A DNA stretch of 58,838 nucleotides from an uncultured Alphaproteobacteria bacterium. Its GTDB lineage: Bacteria; Pseudomonadota; Alphaproteobacteria; RF32; CAG-239. Under the pieces are notes generated by a model. The model saw nothing but the letters and a program-made list of their open reading frames with translations, made no database searches and was not told where the DNA came from. Positions 26,973 through 35,168 of this stretch are shown piece by piece. Numbering within the stretch: the first letter of the stretch is position 1; the number at the start of each line of letters is the position of its first letter. The DNA is taken from positions 1 to 58,838 of the forward strand of contig CAJUKS010000011.1 in assembly GCA_910587405.1 (NCBI GenBank), in the 5' to 3' direction. The position numbers and the translations under genes were made by a program.

Positions 26973-27626
26973 ATGAAAAACCTCAACCCTCAATATGATA
27001 CCGAACAGCTCGAAGCCGGCCGAAAGCTCCTTGCTTCACCCTGCACTTTTGTATTGGGGGTTGCGTCGCTCAGCCAACTGCCGCCCGATGACCAAATGGA
27101 AGAAATTGCTTTTGCCGGTCGTTCAAACGTCGGGAAATCGAGTCTGATTAACGCATTAACCGGCCGAAAAAGCCTGGCTAAAACGTCTAATACGCCCGGA
27201 CGGACCCAACAGTTGAATTACTTTAATCTGGCCGACTGTTTGTTTTTGGTCGACCTTCCCGGCTATGGTTTTGCCAAAGCGCCGGAAAGCATGGTCAAAA
27301 AATGGCAGAAAACCATTTTTGCCTATTTGCAGGGAAGGGTTAATCTTAAGCGGGTGTTTCTTTTAATCGATTCCCGCCACGGCATTAAAAAAGTCGACCG
27401 CGACATCATGGAAATGCTGGACAAGGCGGCAGTGACTTATCAGATTATCCTTACCAAAAGCGACAAGATCTCCGCCGCCGAACTGGAAAAGGTGTTGACT
27501 CAGACGCGGGAGGAAACGTCCAAACACGCGGCCGCGTATGTCGACGTCATCGTTACCAGTTCGGAAAAAGGATTCGGCATTGACGAACTGCGGGCCGAAA
27601 TCGCCCGAATTGCCGCGGCGGCCTGA
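26973..27626 (+). CDS. engB: Ribosome-biogenesis GTPase YihA/YsxC (EngB)
   Basis: 217 residues. GTPase acting in large-subunit assembly. G1 GRSNVGKSSLIN, G2 SNTPGRTQQLNYF, G3 DLPGYGFA, G4 TKSDK, G5 SSEKGFG. It starts 2 bp after yidC. It is the last intact host gene before the prophage; the downstream host neighbours are beyond the window, so whether the insertion separates it from operon partners cannot be seen. Confidence 0.95.
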   Translation: MKNLNPQYDTEQLEAGRKLLASPCTFVLGVASLSQLPPDDQMEEIAFAGRSNVGKSSLINALTGRKSLAKTSNTPGRTQQLNYFNLADCLFLVDLPGYGFAKAPESMVKKWQKTIFAYLQGRVNLKRVFLLIDSRHGIKKVDRDIMEMLDKAAVTYQIILTKSDKISAAELEKVLTQTREETSKHAAAYVDVIVTSSEKGFGIDELRAEIARIAAAA

Positions 27627-27662
27627 CGTCTGCTTAATTTCTTAATGTGGGGTACCACTCAT

Positions 27663-27810
27663 TTTTAGACTCTGTAACAGTTTAGATTAAACTTTCTGTA
27701 ACCTAATGTAGGCTTGATTTTCGTGGACTTTTCCTGAACTTTTATTCAGTCTAATAATTTAGACTTTTTTATCAAAGTATAACGGTTTTTTGTGTCTTTT
27801 TTTAGACTCT
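27663..27810. promoter_or_regulatory. Left-end repeated sites, probable transposase binding sites
   Basis: TTTAGACTCT at 27664-27673, TTTAGACTTT at 27758-27767 and TTTAGACTCT at 27801-27810 are direct repeats; a reversed, partial copy (ATTCAGTCTAA) lies at 27744-27754, and CTGTAAC occurs twice near the end. Mu carries several MuA-binding sites (L1-L3) in its left ~180 bp, which matches this spacing. The whole 197-bp gap between yihA and the repressor gene is accounted for by this. Confidence 0.6.
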
Positions 27811-27823
27811 TTTGTTTCTTTAC

Positions 27824-28489
27824 CTACAAAATATTACCAGAGAATCGCGCCTTGTATTTGCCAGCAATGATAATATCCTTTGTATTGTGAATAATCCAGC
27901 TGTCAAAATCAGGATTTAGGCTTTTAACTTTCAATTCATTTCCGAGCTTTTGCAGTTGCTTGATATAGCAATGGTCGTCATAAAAGAAAGCATAAACATT
28001 GTCGTCTTCAAAAGTATCAACTGACCGGTCAATGATGACTATGTCACCATCATGAAGCTTCGGCTCCATAGAAACCCCGTCAATCAAAGCCCCAACACAA
28101 TATGAGTTTAGATTATATCTATTTACCATTTGGCTAGGAACGACGATAGTTTCAAGCAAATTTTCATCTGTTGCAAAACAACCCGGGCCAGCAGACAGTT
28201 TAACATCATAAACTTTGATTGATAGACCTTCAGGTCTTAATGTACTGCCGATTTCAATCGTTCCTGCTCCTGTTGCCAACCATTCTAAATTTACTTTATA
28301 TTTATCGCAAATTTTTAAAATCGTTTGCAAATTTGGAGAGGTCTCTCCAGAAATCCAAGATTTTAAGGCTGTTAACCCATATCCAAGGTCTTTTGCAAAG
28401 TTTTCTCTGGTAACTTGGGCGCGCCTAATTACTTCGGTTAAGCGCTCACCGAAACCGTTACAGTTTGTTTTGTCTTTTGTTACGGTCAT
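27824..28489 (-). CDS. Phage repressor, HTH plus LexA-like (S24) autocleavage domain
   Basis: 221 residues. Residues ~12-72 are a lambda-type helix-turn-helix (ENFAKDLGYGLTALKSWISG). Residues ~95-215 are a LexA/CI-type domain: a cleavage pair Ala100-Gly101 in KLSAGPG, serine 140 in IDGVSMEP and lysine 177 in CYIKQL. The Ser-Lys spacing of 37 equals that of LexA. So it should keep the lysogenic state and be inactivated in the SOS response, unlike Mu's own c repressor. Ribosome site GAGG before the ATG. Divergent from ner with 195 bp between. Confidence 0.9.
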   Translation of the reverse strand: MTVTKDKTNCNGFGERLTEVIRRAQVTRENFAKDLGYGLTALKSWISGETSPNLQTILKICDKYKVNLEWLATGAGTIEIGSTLRPEGLSIKVYDVKLSAGPGCFATDENLLETIVVPSQMVNRYNLNSYCVGALIDGVSMEPKLHDGDIVIIDRSVDTFEDDNVYAFFYDDHCYIKQLQKLGNELKVKSLNPDFDSWIIHNTKDIIIAGKYKARFSGNIL

Positions 28490-28531
28490 AATGTTACCTC
28501 AATTAACAAAAATATTTTATTGTTTTTCAGT

Positions 28532-28561
28532 ATATTATCCTGAAAATAGTCTGTTTTCCAA
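28532..28561 (-). promoter_or_regulatory. Predicted repressor promoter
   Basis: On the minus strand, TTGGAA (28561-28556) and TAATAT (28537-28532) are 18 bp apart, about 45 bp before the repressor start. It faces the early promoter, so the two could be oppositely controlled. Confidence 0.5.
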
Positions 28562-28568
28562 CCTTTAC

Positions 28569-28610
28569 GGTCGTTTTTCCGTTGACACGGTCGGAAATCC
28601 GACTTATATT
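28569..28610 (+). promoter_or_regulatory. Early promoter with operator palindrome in its spacer
   Basis: TTGACA at 28582-28587 and TATATT at 28605-28610 with exactly 17 bp between, a near-consensus sigma-70 promoter for ner and the transposase operon. The spacer holds a perfect palindrome GTCGGA-AA-TCCGAC at 28590-28603. A second, imperfect copy (GGTCGTTTTTCCGTT, 28569-28583) lies just upstream. These are the likely binding sites of the repressor, Ner, or both. Confidence 0.75.
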
Positions 28611-28687
28611 GTTATTAGTAGCAAACGAACTAACAACATAAAATTTATAAAAAACTGGCGGCAACCAGTTGATTATAAGGAAAGATG

Positions 28688-28981
28688 ATGAGAAACGAAC
28701 CATTACATCCTGAAGATATAAAATGCGCCATTTATAAACGGGGTCAAACATTAGAAGGTCTTGCGCGCCTTACTGGTGTCAACTCCGTAAATATCAGGAA
28801 GGCTCTTCGGGCACCGTTATTTATCGGCGAACAAGTTATTGCCCAGTTTTTGAATGTTCATCCCAAAGAACTCTGGCCTAATCGCTACGATAAGGACGGA
28901 AATCCGCTTCATCCTCACGCTTCCGCAAATCACCTTAAACCATTTCAGCCTCTTTGTAAAGCAAAAGAAAGGAGCATGTAA
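28688..28981 (+). CDS. ner: Ner-like DNA-binding regulator
   Basis: 97 residues. Small lambda-repressor-fold protein of the Ner/Nlp family that, in Mu, turns down early transcription. Signature: LHPEDIKCAIYKRGQTLEGL, then LGVNS-like TGVNSVNIRKALR and IAQFLNVHPKELWPNRYDKD. Two ATGs in tandem (28685 and 28688); the second has better spacing from AAGGAAAG. It overlaps the transposase start as TAATG. Confidence 0.9.
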   Translation: MRNEPLHPEDIKCAIYKRGQTLEGLARLTGVNSVNIRKALRAPLFIGEQVIAQFLNVHPKELWPNRYDKDGNPLHPHASANHLKPFQPLCKAKERSM

Positions 28982-31080
28982 TGGTAAAGCAATACTTTTC
29001 TGTTGCGGAATTGTTAGAAATGGAAATTCCGGGACTGCCTAAATATAGACCGCATTTAATAGCAAAAGCTAAAAGAGAAAATTGGAAGTCTCGCCCAAAA
29101 TCAGGAAAAGGCGGCGGTTTTGAATATTGCTTTAGTTCTCTGCCTAAAGATGCACAGACTTATATTTTGAATTTAAAATCAACTTCTTGTGCGGAAATTG
29201 TTGCAGCCGAAAAACAAGAAATAGTCCAAAAACAGGCGGTGATGTTCGACCAGCTTTTACCTTACCAGCGTGAGGCCTTAGAGGCCAGAGCTGTTATCCT
29301 TGCTGAAATAGATACATTAGCACAAGTGTGTGGAATTAACGCAGCTATCATAAAATTTCAAACAATGATTTCCGACGGCACATTGCGCCCGGAAACGGCC
29401 GAAGCATTAAAAAAAGCTAATGGCCGCAGTGGAAACAAAATCAAAATTTCCAGAGCAACCATTTTCAACTGGCGTAAAGCGGTCAAAGATGCCGGAACTA
29501 CGCTCGCTCTTACAGCAAAGGAAATGCCCAAAGCAGAATGGCCTGATTGGGGTGATATGTTATTAAGATTTTGGCAACAGCCACAGAATAAATCTTTGCA
29601 GCAATGCCTAGACCTGCTTAAAGAAGCTATCTCTGAGGAAAAGTGCCCCAGTTATTCTGCCGCACAGCGTTTTATAAAAAAACTGCCGGCTCAAATCAGA
29701 GAAAAGGGAAGAATGGGACAACGCGAAATAAAAAAGATAAAGGCCTATGTTTCCCGTGACACTTCTGACCTTTGGCCTACTGCTGTTTATACTGCTGACG
29801 GTCATACCTTTGATGCGGAAATTGAGCACCCTCTTACTGGCAAACCATTCCGCCCTGAAATTACAACGGTTGTTGACGTCTATACCCGGAAGGTTGTCGG
29901 CTGGTCTATTGACTTAAACGAGCGTACTAATTCAGTTTATGCCGCACTTGCCATGTCAATTAAAACCCATGGTATTCCAGCAATTTGGTATGTCGATAAT
30001 GGTAAAGGTTTTAATAATAAATTCTTTGACGATTCTGTTGTCGGTCTATTGTCCCGTCTAAATATTCGTAAAGAAAATTCTATTGCCTATAATTCTCAAG
30101 CCCGCGGTATCGGCGAACGCATACACCGCACTATTTGGGTCAGAGCGGCCAAAGAACTGCCGACATATATGGGGGCAGATATGGATCCGCAAGCAAAACA
30201 GGCTGTTTTCAAGAAAACCCGGCAAGATATAGCAAAAATAGGTGGTTCAAAACTTCTTATGAAATGGGCTGATTTTATAGTTTTCTGTCAAAAACATGTT
30301 GACTGGTACAATAATAAAGAACATTCCAGTTTGCCGATAATGGTCGATGCCCAAACTTATAAGAAACGTCATTATACCCCGACCGAATTTTGGAATAAAG
30401 CTGTCGAAAACGGATTCGTTGCGGATAGAATAACCCCAGCAGAAGCGGAAACACTCAACCGATTCTTTGAAATCCGCAAAGTTCGCCGCGAACGTATAAC
30501 CTGGTGTAATAATCAATATGCTTCAATTGCATTAGCCCCATATGATGAGCAGGAAGTAGCTATATGTTACGACCCGGCAGAAGCAAAAGAAATTTATGTT
30601 TACGAAATTGTTATTCATAATGACGAGAAAAAACTTGGTCGGAAAATATGCACGGCTCCATTGTGCGGAACTGTCAGCTATTTCCCTCAAAGTGCTTTTG
30701 AACACAGAGACCTTAAACGGCTAACCGGAAAAATAAAACGTCTGCAAAAACACGTTGATGATGCAAATGACGAATATAAAAACCGCCTAATTGAAGCTCC
30801 GATTCAAAGCGATTTAGAAGAATTTACCTCTGTTTCTGAGGCACCTAAACCAACCATAGAACAAAAGCCGGTTCAAATAACCAAGGTATCTCCAACCGGC
30901 AGACCTGTTTTTAGCGATGATGTTTCAATGATCAGTTGGCTCTTGGGACATCCGGAAGAATTAACCGGAAATGATAAGAGCTATCTAAATAACCTGATCC
31001 AAAAGCCCGAATATATAACGCTTTTGGATGCTGAAGACATAAGCGTTGATCAGGTTAAAACGCTTATAAAAACGGCCTGA
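28981..31080 (+). CDS. Mu-type transposase A (DDE)
   Basis: 699 residues. It binds the phage ends and joins them to target DNA, for integration and replicative transposition. The N-terminal region (VAELLEMEIPGLPKYRPHLI) is the Mu-A-type DNA-binding domain; the catalytic core has Asp273 (YTADGHTF), Asp339 (YVDNGKGF) and Glu379 (GIGERIHR), close to Mu A (269, 336, 392). A beta-barrel and a tail for B contact follow. The start overlaps the ner stop. Confidence 0.96.
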   Translation: MVKQYFSVAELLEMEIPGLPKYRPHLIAKAKRENWKSRPKSGKGGGFEYCFSSLPKDAQTYILNLKSTSCAEIVAAEKQEIVQKQAVMFDQLLPYQREALEARAVILAEIDTLAQVCGINAAIIKFQTMISDGTLRPETAEALKKANGRSGNKIKISRATIFNWRKAVKDAGTTLALTAKEMPKAEWPDWGDMLLRFWQQPQNKSLQQCLDLLKEAISEEKCPSYSAAQRFIKKLPAQIREKGRMGQREIKKIKAYVSRDTSDLWPTAVYTADGHTFDAEIEHPLTGKPFRPEITTVVDVYTRKVVGWSIDLNERTNSVYAALAMSIKTHGIPAIWYVDNGKGFNNKFFDDSVVGLLSRLNIRKENSIAYNSQARGIGERIHRTIWVRAAKELPTYMGADMDPQAKQAVFKKTRQDIAKIGGSKLLMKWADFIVFCQKHVDWYNNKEHSSLPIMVDAQTYKKRHYTPTEFWNKAVENGFVADRITPAEAETLNRFFEIRKVRRERITWCNNQYASIALAPYDEQEVAICYDPAEAKEIYVYEIVIHNDEKKLGRKICTAPLCGTVSYFPQSAFEHRDLKRLTGKIKRLQKHVDDANDEYKNRLIEAPIQSDLEEFTSVSEAPKPTIEQKPVQITKVSPTGRPVFSDDVSMISWLLGHPEELTGNDKSYLNNLIQKPEYITLLDAEDISVDQVKTLIKTA

Positions 31081-31134
31081 TTACCGCAAATAATCAGACC
31101 AAAGAATAACATTCTTACAAGGATAAGTATACAA

Positions 31135-31893
31135 ATGAAAAATGAATTTGTCAAAACTAAAAATGTTAAACGCTTTCTAACCGGGATTGCAGATTTAAGC
31201 ACTCGCGGCGCTCAGGAAGCCTGTTTAATGATAGTTGACGGACAACCGGGACTGGGAAAAACCCAAACCGTAAACTGGTGGGCTGTCCGTAATGAGTGTA
31301 TTTATTTGCGGGCAAAAAAAGAATGGACGCCGCAATGGATGATGCGCGACCTTATTACTGCCTTAAACGCCGTTCCTTTGTATTCGTTTGAAAAAATGTA
31401 TAAACAGGCTTTGGAACTCTTAGCCCAATTTACAAATGCAAATTCAATCAGCGGTAAAAACTTTGCTATTGTCATTGATGAAGCAGACCATATTGCCAAA
31501 AGTTCGCGCTGTCTGGAAACTTTGCGTGATTTATCCGATTATCTGGAAATTCCCTTTATTTTAGTCGGCATGGGCATTATTCGTAACAGTTTAAAACGGT
31601 TTCCTCAGATTGCCAGTCGTATAGGACAATATGTCGAATTTAAAGAACTTGACCTTGAAGACACCCGGCTTTTGGTTAATACCTTGTGCGACGTTCAGGT
31701 CGAAGATAAATTAATAGCTTTTATTCATAAAGTAACAAACGGTTATTCCCGCGAAATAAAAGAAGCCATTGCCTCCATTGACCGCTTTGCCGCAAGGAAT
31801 CCGGGGCTTGAATTGGTTGCTTACGATTCCATGATTGGTCTGCCATTAATGAATGACCGCCGCAACTCTAACCCAATTTATGTAAGAGGTTAA
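31135..31893 (+). CDS. Mu B-like target-capture ATPase (AAA+)
   Basis: 252 residues. In Mu, B binds target DNA as ATP filaments, brings it to A and gives target immunity. Walker A GQPGLGKTQ, Walker B FAIVIDEADHI, sensor region ILVGMGIIRNSLKRFPQIA, arginine SRIGQ. The N-terminal DNA-binding extension of Mu B (312 aa) is not evident, so it resembles the shorter TniB-like forms. Preceded by a 54-bp gap without other features. Confidence 0.9.
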   Translation: MKNEFVKTKNVKRFLTGIADLSTRGAQEACLMIVDGQPGLGKTQTVNWWAVRNECIYLRAKKEWTPQWMMRDLITALNAVPLYSFEKMYKQALELLAQFTNANSISGKNFAIVIDEADHIAKSSRCLETLRDLSDYLEIPFILVGMGIIRNSLKRFPQIASRIGQYVEFKELDLEDTRLLVNTLCDVQVEDKLIAFIHKVTNGYSREIKEAIASIDRFAARNPGLELVAYDSMIGLPLMNDRRNSNPIYVRG

Positions 31894-31895
31894 TA

Positions 31896-32477
31896 ATGAG
31901 TTGTGAAGTAATGACCAAAGTATTTAATGAAATGGACGATAAATCCGTAAAGTTGGATGAGTTGGCTCAAAAACTGGAACTGTCAACCAAAAGCATTAGC
32001 CAAGCGGTTGGAAACCTTATAAAACATGGTTATGCAACCCGCTCATCTACCGGAGTTTACCGCCTCACAGATAAGGGAAAAAGTCTAAAAAGAAGCGGTC
32101 AACCGTTGGTTATTAATCCCGGTCCGGAAAAAGGCTATCAATGGCCGATAGAGAAAAAAGACAATTTCCGCAGCCGAGCTTGGAAAGCCATTCGTATTAA
32201 GCAAAAATTTACGGTCAACGATATTTTGATGCTGGCAAAAGACGGCAGCGAAAAACAGGCTCTTAATCAGCTCCATATTTACCTTAGAGCCTTAACAAGA
32301 GCAGGTTTTCTTATGGAATTAAAAAGCCGGGAACCGGGCTATGCGTTAACTTCTAACGGTTTTAAACGTTATGCCCTTATTAAAGACCCCGGATACCTCG
32401 CACCAGTTTTTCGTCGCAGAGAAAACGAAGTTTTTAATCCCAATAACGGGGAGGTGTTGCCATGTCTGAAAGCTTAG
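31896..32477 (+). CDS. Winged-helix phage protein
   Basis: 193 residues, 2 bp after B. The first ~70 residues form a winged helix (SVKLDELAQKLELSTKSISQ, then VYRLTDKGKSL), and a second similar module appears at ~100-150 (FTVNDILMLA...YLRALTRAGFL, YALTSNGFKRY). Probably a DNA-binding regulator or accessory of the replication region. Its end overlaps the next gene by 16 bp. Confidence 0.65.
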   Translation: MSCEVMTKVFNEMDDKSVKLDELAQKLELSTKSISQAVGNLIKHGYATRSSTGVYRLTDKGKSLKRSGQPLVINPGPEKGYQWPIEKKDNFRSRAWKAIRIKQKFTVNDILMLAKDGSEKQALNQLHIYLRALTRAGFLMELKSREPGYALTSNGFKRYALIKDPGYLAPVFRRRENEVFNPNNGEVLPCLKA

Positions 32478-32827
32478 CCCGGAAAATTTGCCGGGAAGAG
32501 GTTTGTAAAGCCGGCTCCGTCAGTCCTGTTGCAAAAAAAATCGGTTATGCACGCTCAAGTGTCAGTTTGTACTTATCTGGAAAATACCCGGCTAAGGATT
32601 GCAGCAAACTTGAAACTAAAATTCTGACAACCTTCACCGACAATATTTTCTGCCCTTTTGCTGAAAAGATAATCAGCAAGCAAAAGTGTGAAGAAACTAA
32701 TCGTAAAGGGACGAATACCAGCAACCCAATGTTGTTCAAACTTCATCAGTTTTGCTTGAAATGCCCTGCAAAATATAACCCGAAAAAAGAATTTATGAAA
32801 CAATTTAAGGAGAAAAACCATGAATAA
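32462..32827 (+). CDS. Small HTH protein with a cysteine cluster
   Basis: 121 residues. The N-terminal part looks like a helix-turn-helix (SVSPVAKKIGYARSSVSLYL). The C-terminal part has cysteines spaced as possible metal ligands (NIFCPFAEK, KQKCEET, HQFCLKCPAKY). Similar proteins occur in early regions of Mu-like phages. Specific role unknown. Confidence 0.6.
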   Translation: MSESLARKICREEVCKAGSVSPVAKKIGYARSSVSLYLSGKYPAKDCSKLETKILTTFTDNIFCPFAEKIISKQKCEETNRKGTNTSNPMLFKLHQFCLKCPAKYNPKKEFMKQFKEKNHE

Positions 32828-33074
32828 CCCAAACAAACTCGGATATTTAAGCGCGAAAATTAAAACGCTGGAAATAAAAGTTAATCAAATTAAGGAGGAA
32901 AATGACTTTCACCTTGAAAAGATAAACGACCACTTTCAGCAGGTTGAGAGAAACAATAAATTGCTGGCTTCTCTCGGCTACAATCTCATGTCATTGGGTG
33001 AAATATCCAAAAATATTGAAGAAAATCTTATTATTCCGGGAAATGACCCCAGAACCATTAATAAAACAGCATAG
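32820..33074 (+). CDS. Small coiled-coil phage protein
   Basis: 84 residues, overlapping the previous gene by 8 bp. Heptad-like helix over residues ~8-50 (LSAKIKTLEIKVNQIKEEND). No other motif. Function unknown; start supported by AAGGAG. Confidence 0.6.
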   Translation: MNNPNKLGYLSAKIKTLEIKVNQIKEENDFHLEKINDHFQQVERNNKLLASLGYNLMSLGEISKNIEENLIIPGNDPRTINKTA

Positions 33075-33085
33075 GAGAAAAAACA

Positions 33086-33334
33086 ATGTCAGATACAGAA
33101 ATCGGCGGCTTGGCCGTTGACAGACTAAGAAGCTTGATTGAGCGCATCGAGCGTTTGGAAGAAGAGCAAAAAGCCCTCTCAAGCGATATCCGCGACATCT
33201 TTGCCGAAGCCAAATCGGCCGGCTTTGACGTCAAAATTATGCGGACAATCATTAAGCTGCGCAAAATGAACGCCGCCGACCGGGACGAACAGGAAACCCT
33301 TTTGGAAACCTATCGCCGCGCTTTGGATATATAA
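33086..33334 (+). CDS. Phage-encoded GapR-family protein (DUF2312)
   Basis: 82 residues, with DRLRSLIERIERLEEEQKAL, then FAEAKSAGFDVKIMR and LRKMNAADRDEQ as in the host gapR at 1554. I count 11 differences in 76 aligned positions (about 85 % identity), mostly conservative, and long stretches of identical DNA despite the AT-rich surroundings. So it is probably a recent gain from an alphaproteobacterial host. It sits in the early operon and could alter DNA topology or replication. It could also form mixed dimers with host GapR. Confidence 0.93.
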   Translation: MSDTEIGGLAVDRLRSLIERIERLEEEQKALSSDIRDIFAEAKSAGFDVKIMRTIIKLRKMNAADRDEQETLLETYRRALDI

Positions 33335-33345
33335 GGAGAAAAAAT

Positions 33346-33552
33346 ATGAAACAAAATAAAAGCAATTTTGAGGTAGCTATTGGTTTAGCTATAACTGCTA
33401 TTGTTGCGGGTTGCATAACCAAAAAAGAGGCCATTCAGAGTATAACTGAGACAAAGGAAAGAGTTCAGCTGGATCTTGAATGTCTGAATAGGGGCATTGA
33501 AACCATTAAAAACTTAAACATTAAGGAAGGCTTCCCAAATGACAGAAATTAA
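33346..33552 (+). CDS. Small phage protein with a hydrophobic N terminus
   Basis: 68 residues. Residues ~9-23 are hydrophobic and end in a cysteine (VAIGLAITAIVAGCITKKEA), resembling a lipobox or a membrane anchor; the rest is helical. Overlaps DUF3164 gene by 14 bp. AAGGAG precedes the ATG. Function unknown. Confidence 0.55.
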   Translation: MKQNKSNFEVAIGLAITAIVAGCITKKEAIQSITETKERVQLDLECLNRGIETIKNLNIKEGFPNDRN

Positions 33553-34156
33553 CGAAAACGACTATATGACCGACGCTAAGGGCCGGCTAATTCCCAAGTC
33601 CATGGTCAAACCGCAAGACCAGCTGCGCGACCAGACGGTCAAAATCATTGTTGACCGCTTCAAAAAAAGCCAGGACGTATTGAAAGATTGCAAAGTTCAG
33701 TCTATGCAGGACATTTCCGAGCTGGAGGAGATTGTCGCCGAAAAATATCAGGCCAAACTCGGCGGCAAAAAAGGCAATCTGACGCTCTATAGTTTTGACG
33801 GCAAATATAAAGTTGTCCGCAGCTTTGCCGACCGAATAGTGTTCAACGAAGCAGCCAAATCGGCCGAAGCCTTGTTCAAAGAATGTGTTTTGGAATGGGG
33901 CAACGGCGCGGATCCGAAGCTTGTTACGCTGGTCAATTATGCCTTTGAGACTGACAAACAGGGGAATCTGTCGGCTTCCAAAATCTACGGTCTTTTGCGC
34001 CTGAATATCCAAGACGAAAAATGGCAAAGAGCCAAACAGGCCATTATGGATAGCATGAATGTCGCGTATTCCAAGGGCTATATTCGGGTCTATGAGCGCA
34101 TCGGTGACACCGAGATGTATAAAGCTATTTCGCTGGACATTGCCGCCGATTTGTAA
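33539..34156 (+). CDS. DUF3164 family phage protein
   Basis: 205 residues. A family found in early regions of Mu-like phages; begins NDYMTDAKGRLIPKSMVKP and has LLRLNIQDEKWQRAKQAIMD near the end, typical of DUF3164. Its role is unknown. Codon use here is more GC-rich than in the flanking early genes. Confidence 0.82.
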   Translation: MTEINENDYMTDAKGRLIPKSMVKPQDQLRDQTVKIIVDRFKKSQDVLKDCKVQSMQDISELEEIVAEKYQAKLGGKKGNLTLYSFDGKYKVVRSFADRIVFNEAAKSAEALFKECVLEWGNGADPKLVTLVNYAFETDKQGNLSASKIYGLLRLNIQDEKWQRAKQAIMDSMNVAYSKGYIRVYERIGDTEMYKAISLDIAADL

Positions 34157-34287
34157 ATTTTCGCCGCCTAACTCCAAATAAAAAGGTCAATACAGGCGAA
34201 ACGGCGTATTTCAGCCCGAGGCTGTTATCCGCCGTCTACAGGAGATTAACCCCCCTGTACTGATGAGCCAGGTTAATAGGAATTAAA
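34157..34287 (+). other. Non-coding gap with a possible small hairpin
   Basis: 131 bp with no credible gene. TACAGG at 34237-34242 can pair with CCTGTA at 34254-34259. The ribosome-binding AGGA for the next small gene lies at 34278. No promoter assigned. Confidence 0.35.
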
Positions 34288-34404
34288 ATGAAAAATAAAG
34301 AAACAAAACAGTTTTGGATAGATTTAATAACGTATCTAAGCATTTTTCTTGTTGAATACATTTTATGGCTTAACGGTTTTTTTGAATGGTTGAAAGGATT
34401 ATAA
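34288..34404 (+). CDS. 38-residue single-helix membrane protein
   Basis: Below usual ORF cut-offs. Starts MKNKETKQFW and contains a hydrophobic helix (LITYLSIFLVEYILWLNGFF). AGGA is 6 bases before the ATG, and the stop is one base before the next ATG, so it is well placed in the operon. Charged ends with a membrane helix; function unknown. Confidence 0.6.
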   Translation: MKNKETKQFWIDLITYLSIFLVEYILWLNGFFEWLKGL

Positions 34405-34405
34405 A

Positions 34406-34738
34406 ATGACAAATGCAAGCATTATCGGCTTTATCTCGCAGGAGAAAGTTACAGAATTTCAAAAACTGCTCGGCGACCGTTTTATTGCCGTTGCCGATTT
34501 TCCGGACGGCGTGCCGGTCGCTTGGCAGGATAAAAAATTACACCTTACCGGCCCGGACGAACCTATATGCGACGGCGTTTTTGCAAAGTTTGGTATTCGT
34601 AATCTGGAAAATGAGACCGAAGCCTTGAAAATTTTAACCAAGGTTATTCCGGCTGAGCGAATTTTTGCCGGCGAAGTCTTGCCGCCGGAATTTTGGAGCG
34701 AAGGCATCTCGGAGAAATTTAATGAAAACGCTGCGTAA
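34406..34738 (+). CDS. Conserved-looking phage protein of unknown function
   Basis: 110 residues, soluble, starting MTNASIIGFISQEKVTEFQK. No motif recognised. The AAGGA site in the preceding gene's last codons and the 17-bp overlap with gemA support it as a real operon member. Confidence 0.6.
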   Translation: MTNASIIGFISQEKVTEFQKLLGDRFIAVADFPDGVPVAWQDKKLHLTGPDEPICDGVFAKFGIRNLENETEALKILTKVIPAERIFAGEVLPPEFWSEGISEKFNENAA

Positions 34739-35156
34739 TATCATGATTGCCAAAATCCACCTTGCTAAAAACCAGCTGGGACTGGATGACGACACCTACC
34801 GCAGCATTATTCAGCAAGCGGTCGGAAAAGACAGCTCAACCAAATGTACGGACAAACAGCTGGAAAAGGTTATTGAAACATTAAAAGAAAAAGGCTGGAA
34901 AGACGCAAAGCCGCGCATTAGCCGGGATAAAACCCGCCGGGAACGCCGCGCCTATGAAAAGCCGAATAAACCCTCAATCAGCAAAATCTATGCTTTGTGG
35001 GGCGTTTTGCAACGTTCCGGGAAAATTAAAAGCCAGGACAAAACCGCGCTGGACGCTTTTGTCCGTAAATATACCGGCGTTGACCATGTTAAATGGCTGG
35101 ATGAAAGCCAAGCCCGGAAAATCATCGAAATGTTGAAACAAATGATAGCCAGATAA
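34722..35156 (+). CDS. gemA: GemA-like regulator (Mu gp16, DUF1018)
   Basis: 144 residues. Family pattern: MIAKIHLAKNQLGLDDDTYR, KCTDKQLEKVIETLKEKGW, and a C-terminal HVKWLDESQARKIIEMLK. In Mu, GemA lowers host-gene topology-linked functions; the precise activity of homologues is unclear. Start chosen at 34722, 7 bases after GGAG; it overlaps the upstream gene by 17 bp. It is followed by the Mor-type activator, as in Mu. Confidence 0.85.
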   Translation: MKTLRNIMIAKIHLAKNQLGLDDDTYRSIIQQAVGKDSSTKCTDKQLEKVIETLKEKGWKDAKPRISRDKTRRERRAYEKPNKPSISKIYALWGVLQRSGKIKSQDKTALDAFVRKYTGVDHVKWLDESQARKIIEMLKQMIAR

Positions 35157-35168
35157 AGGAAAGTTTTA

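Noticed and set aside
1554..33334. The two gapR copies as flanking repeats of one large element
   Set aside because: The region between them is mostly housekeeping genes, and the phage end is clearly at about 27.65 kb.
33346..33552. Calling this protein a Rz1-type spanin lipoprotein
   Set aside because: It has a cysteine after a hydrophobic stretch, but is in the early region and lacks a proline-rich tail.
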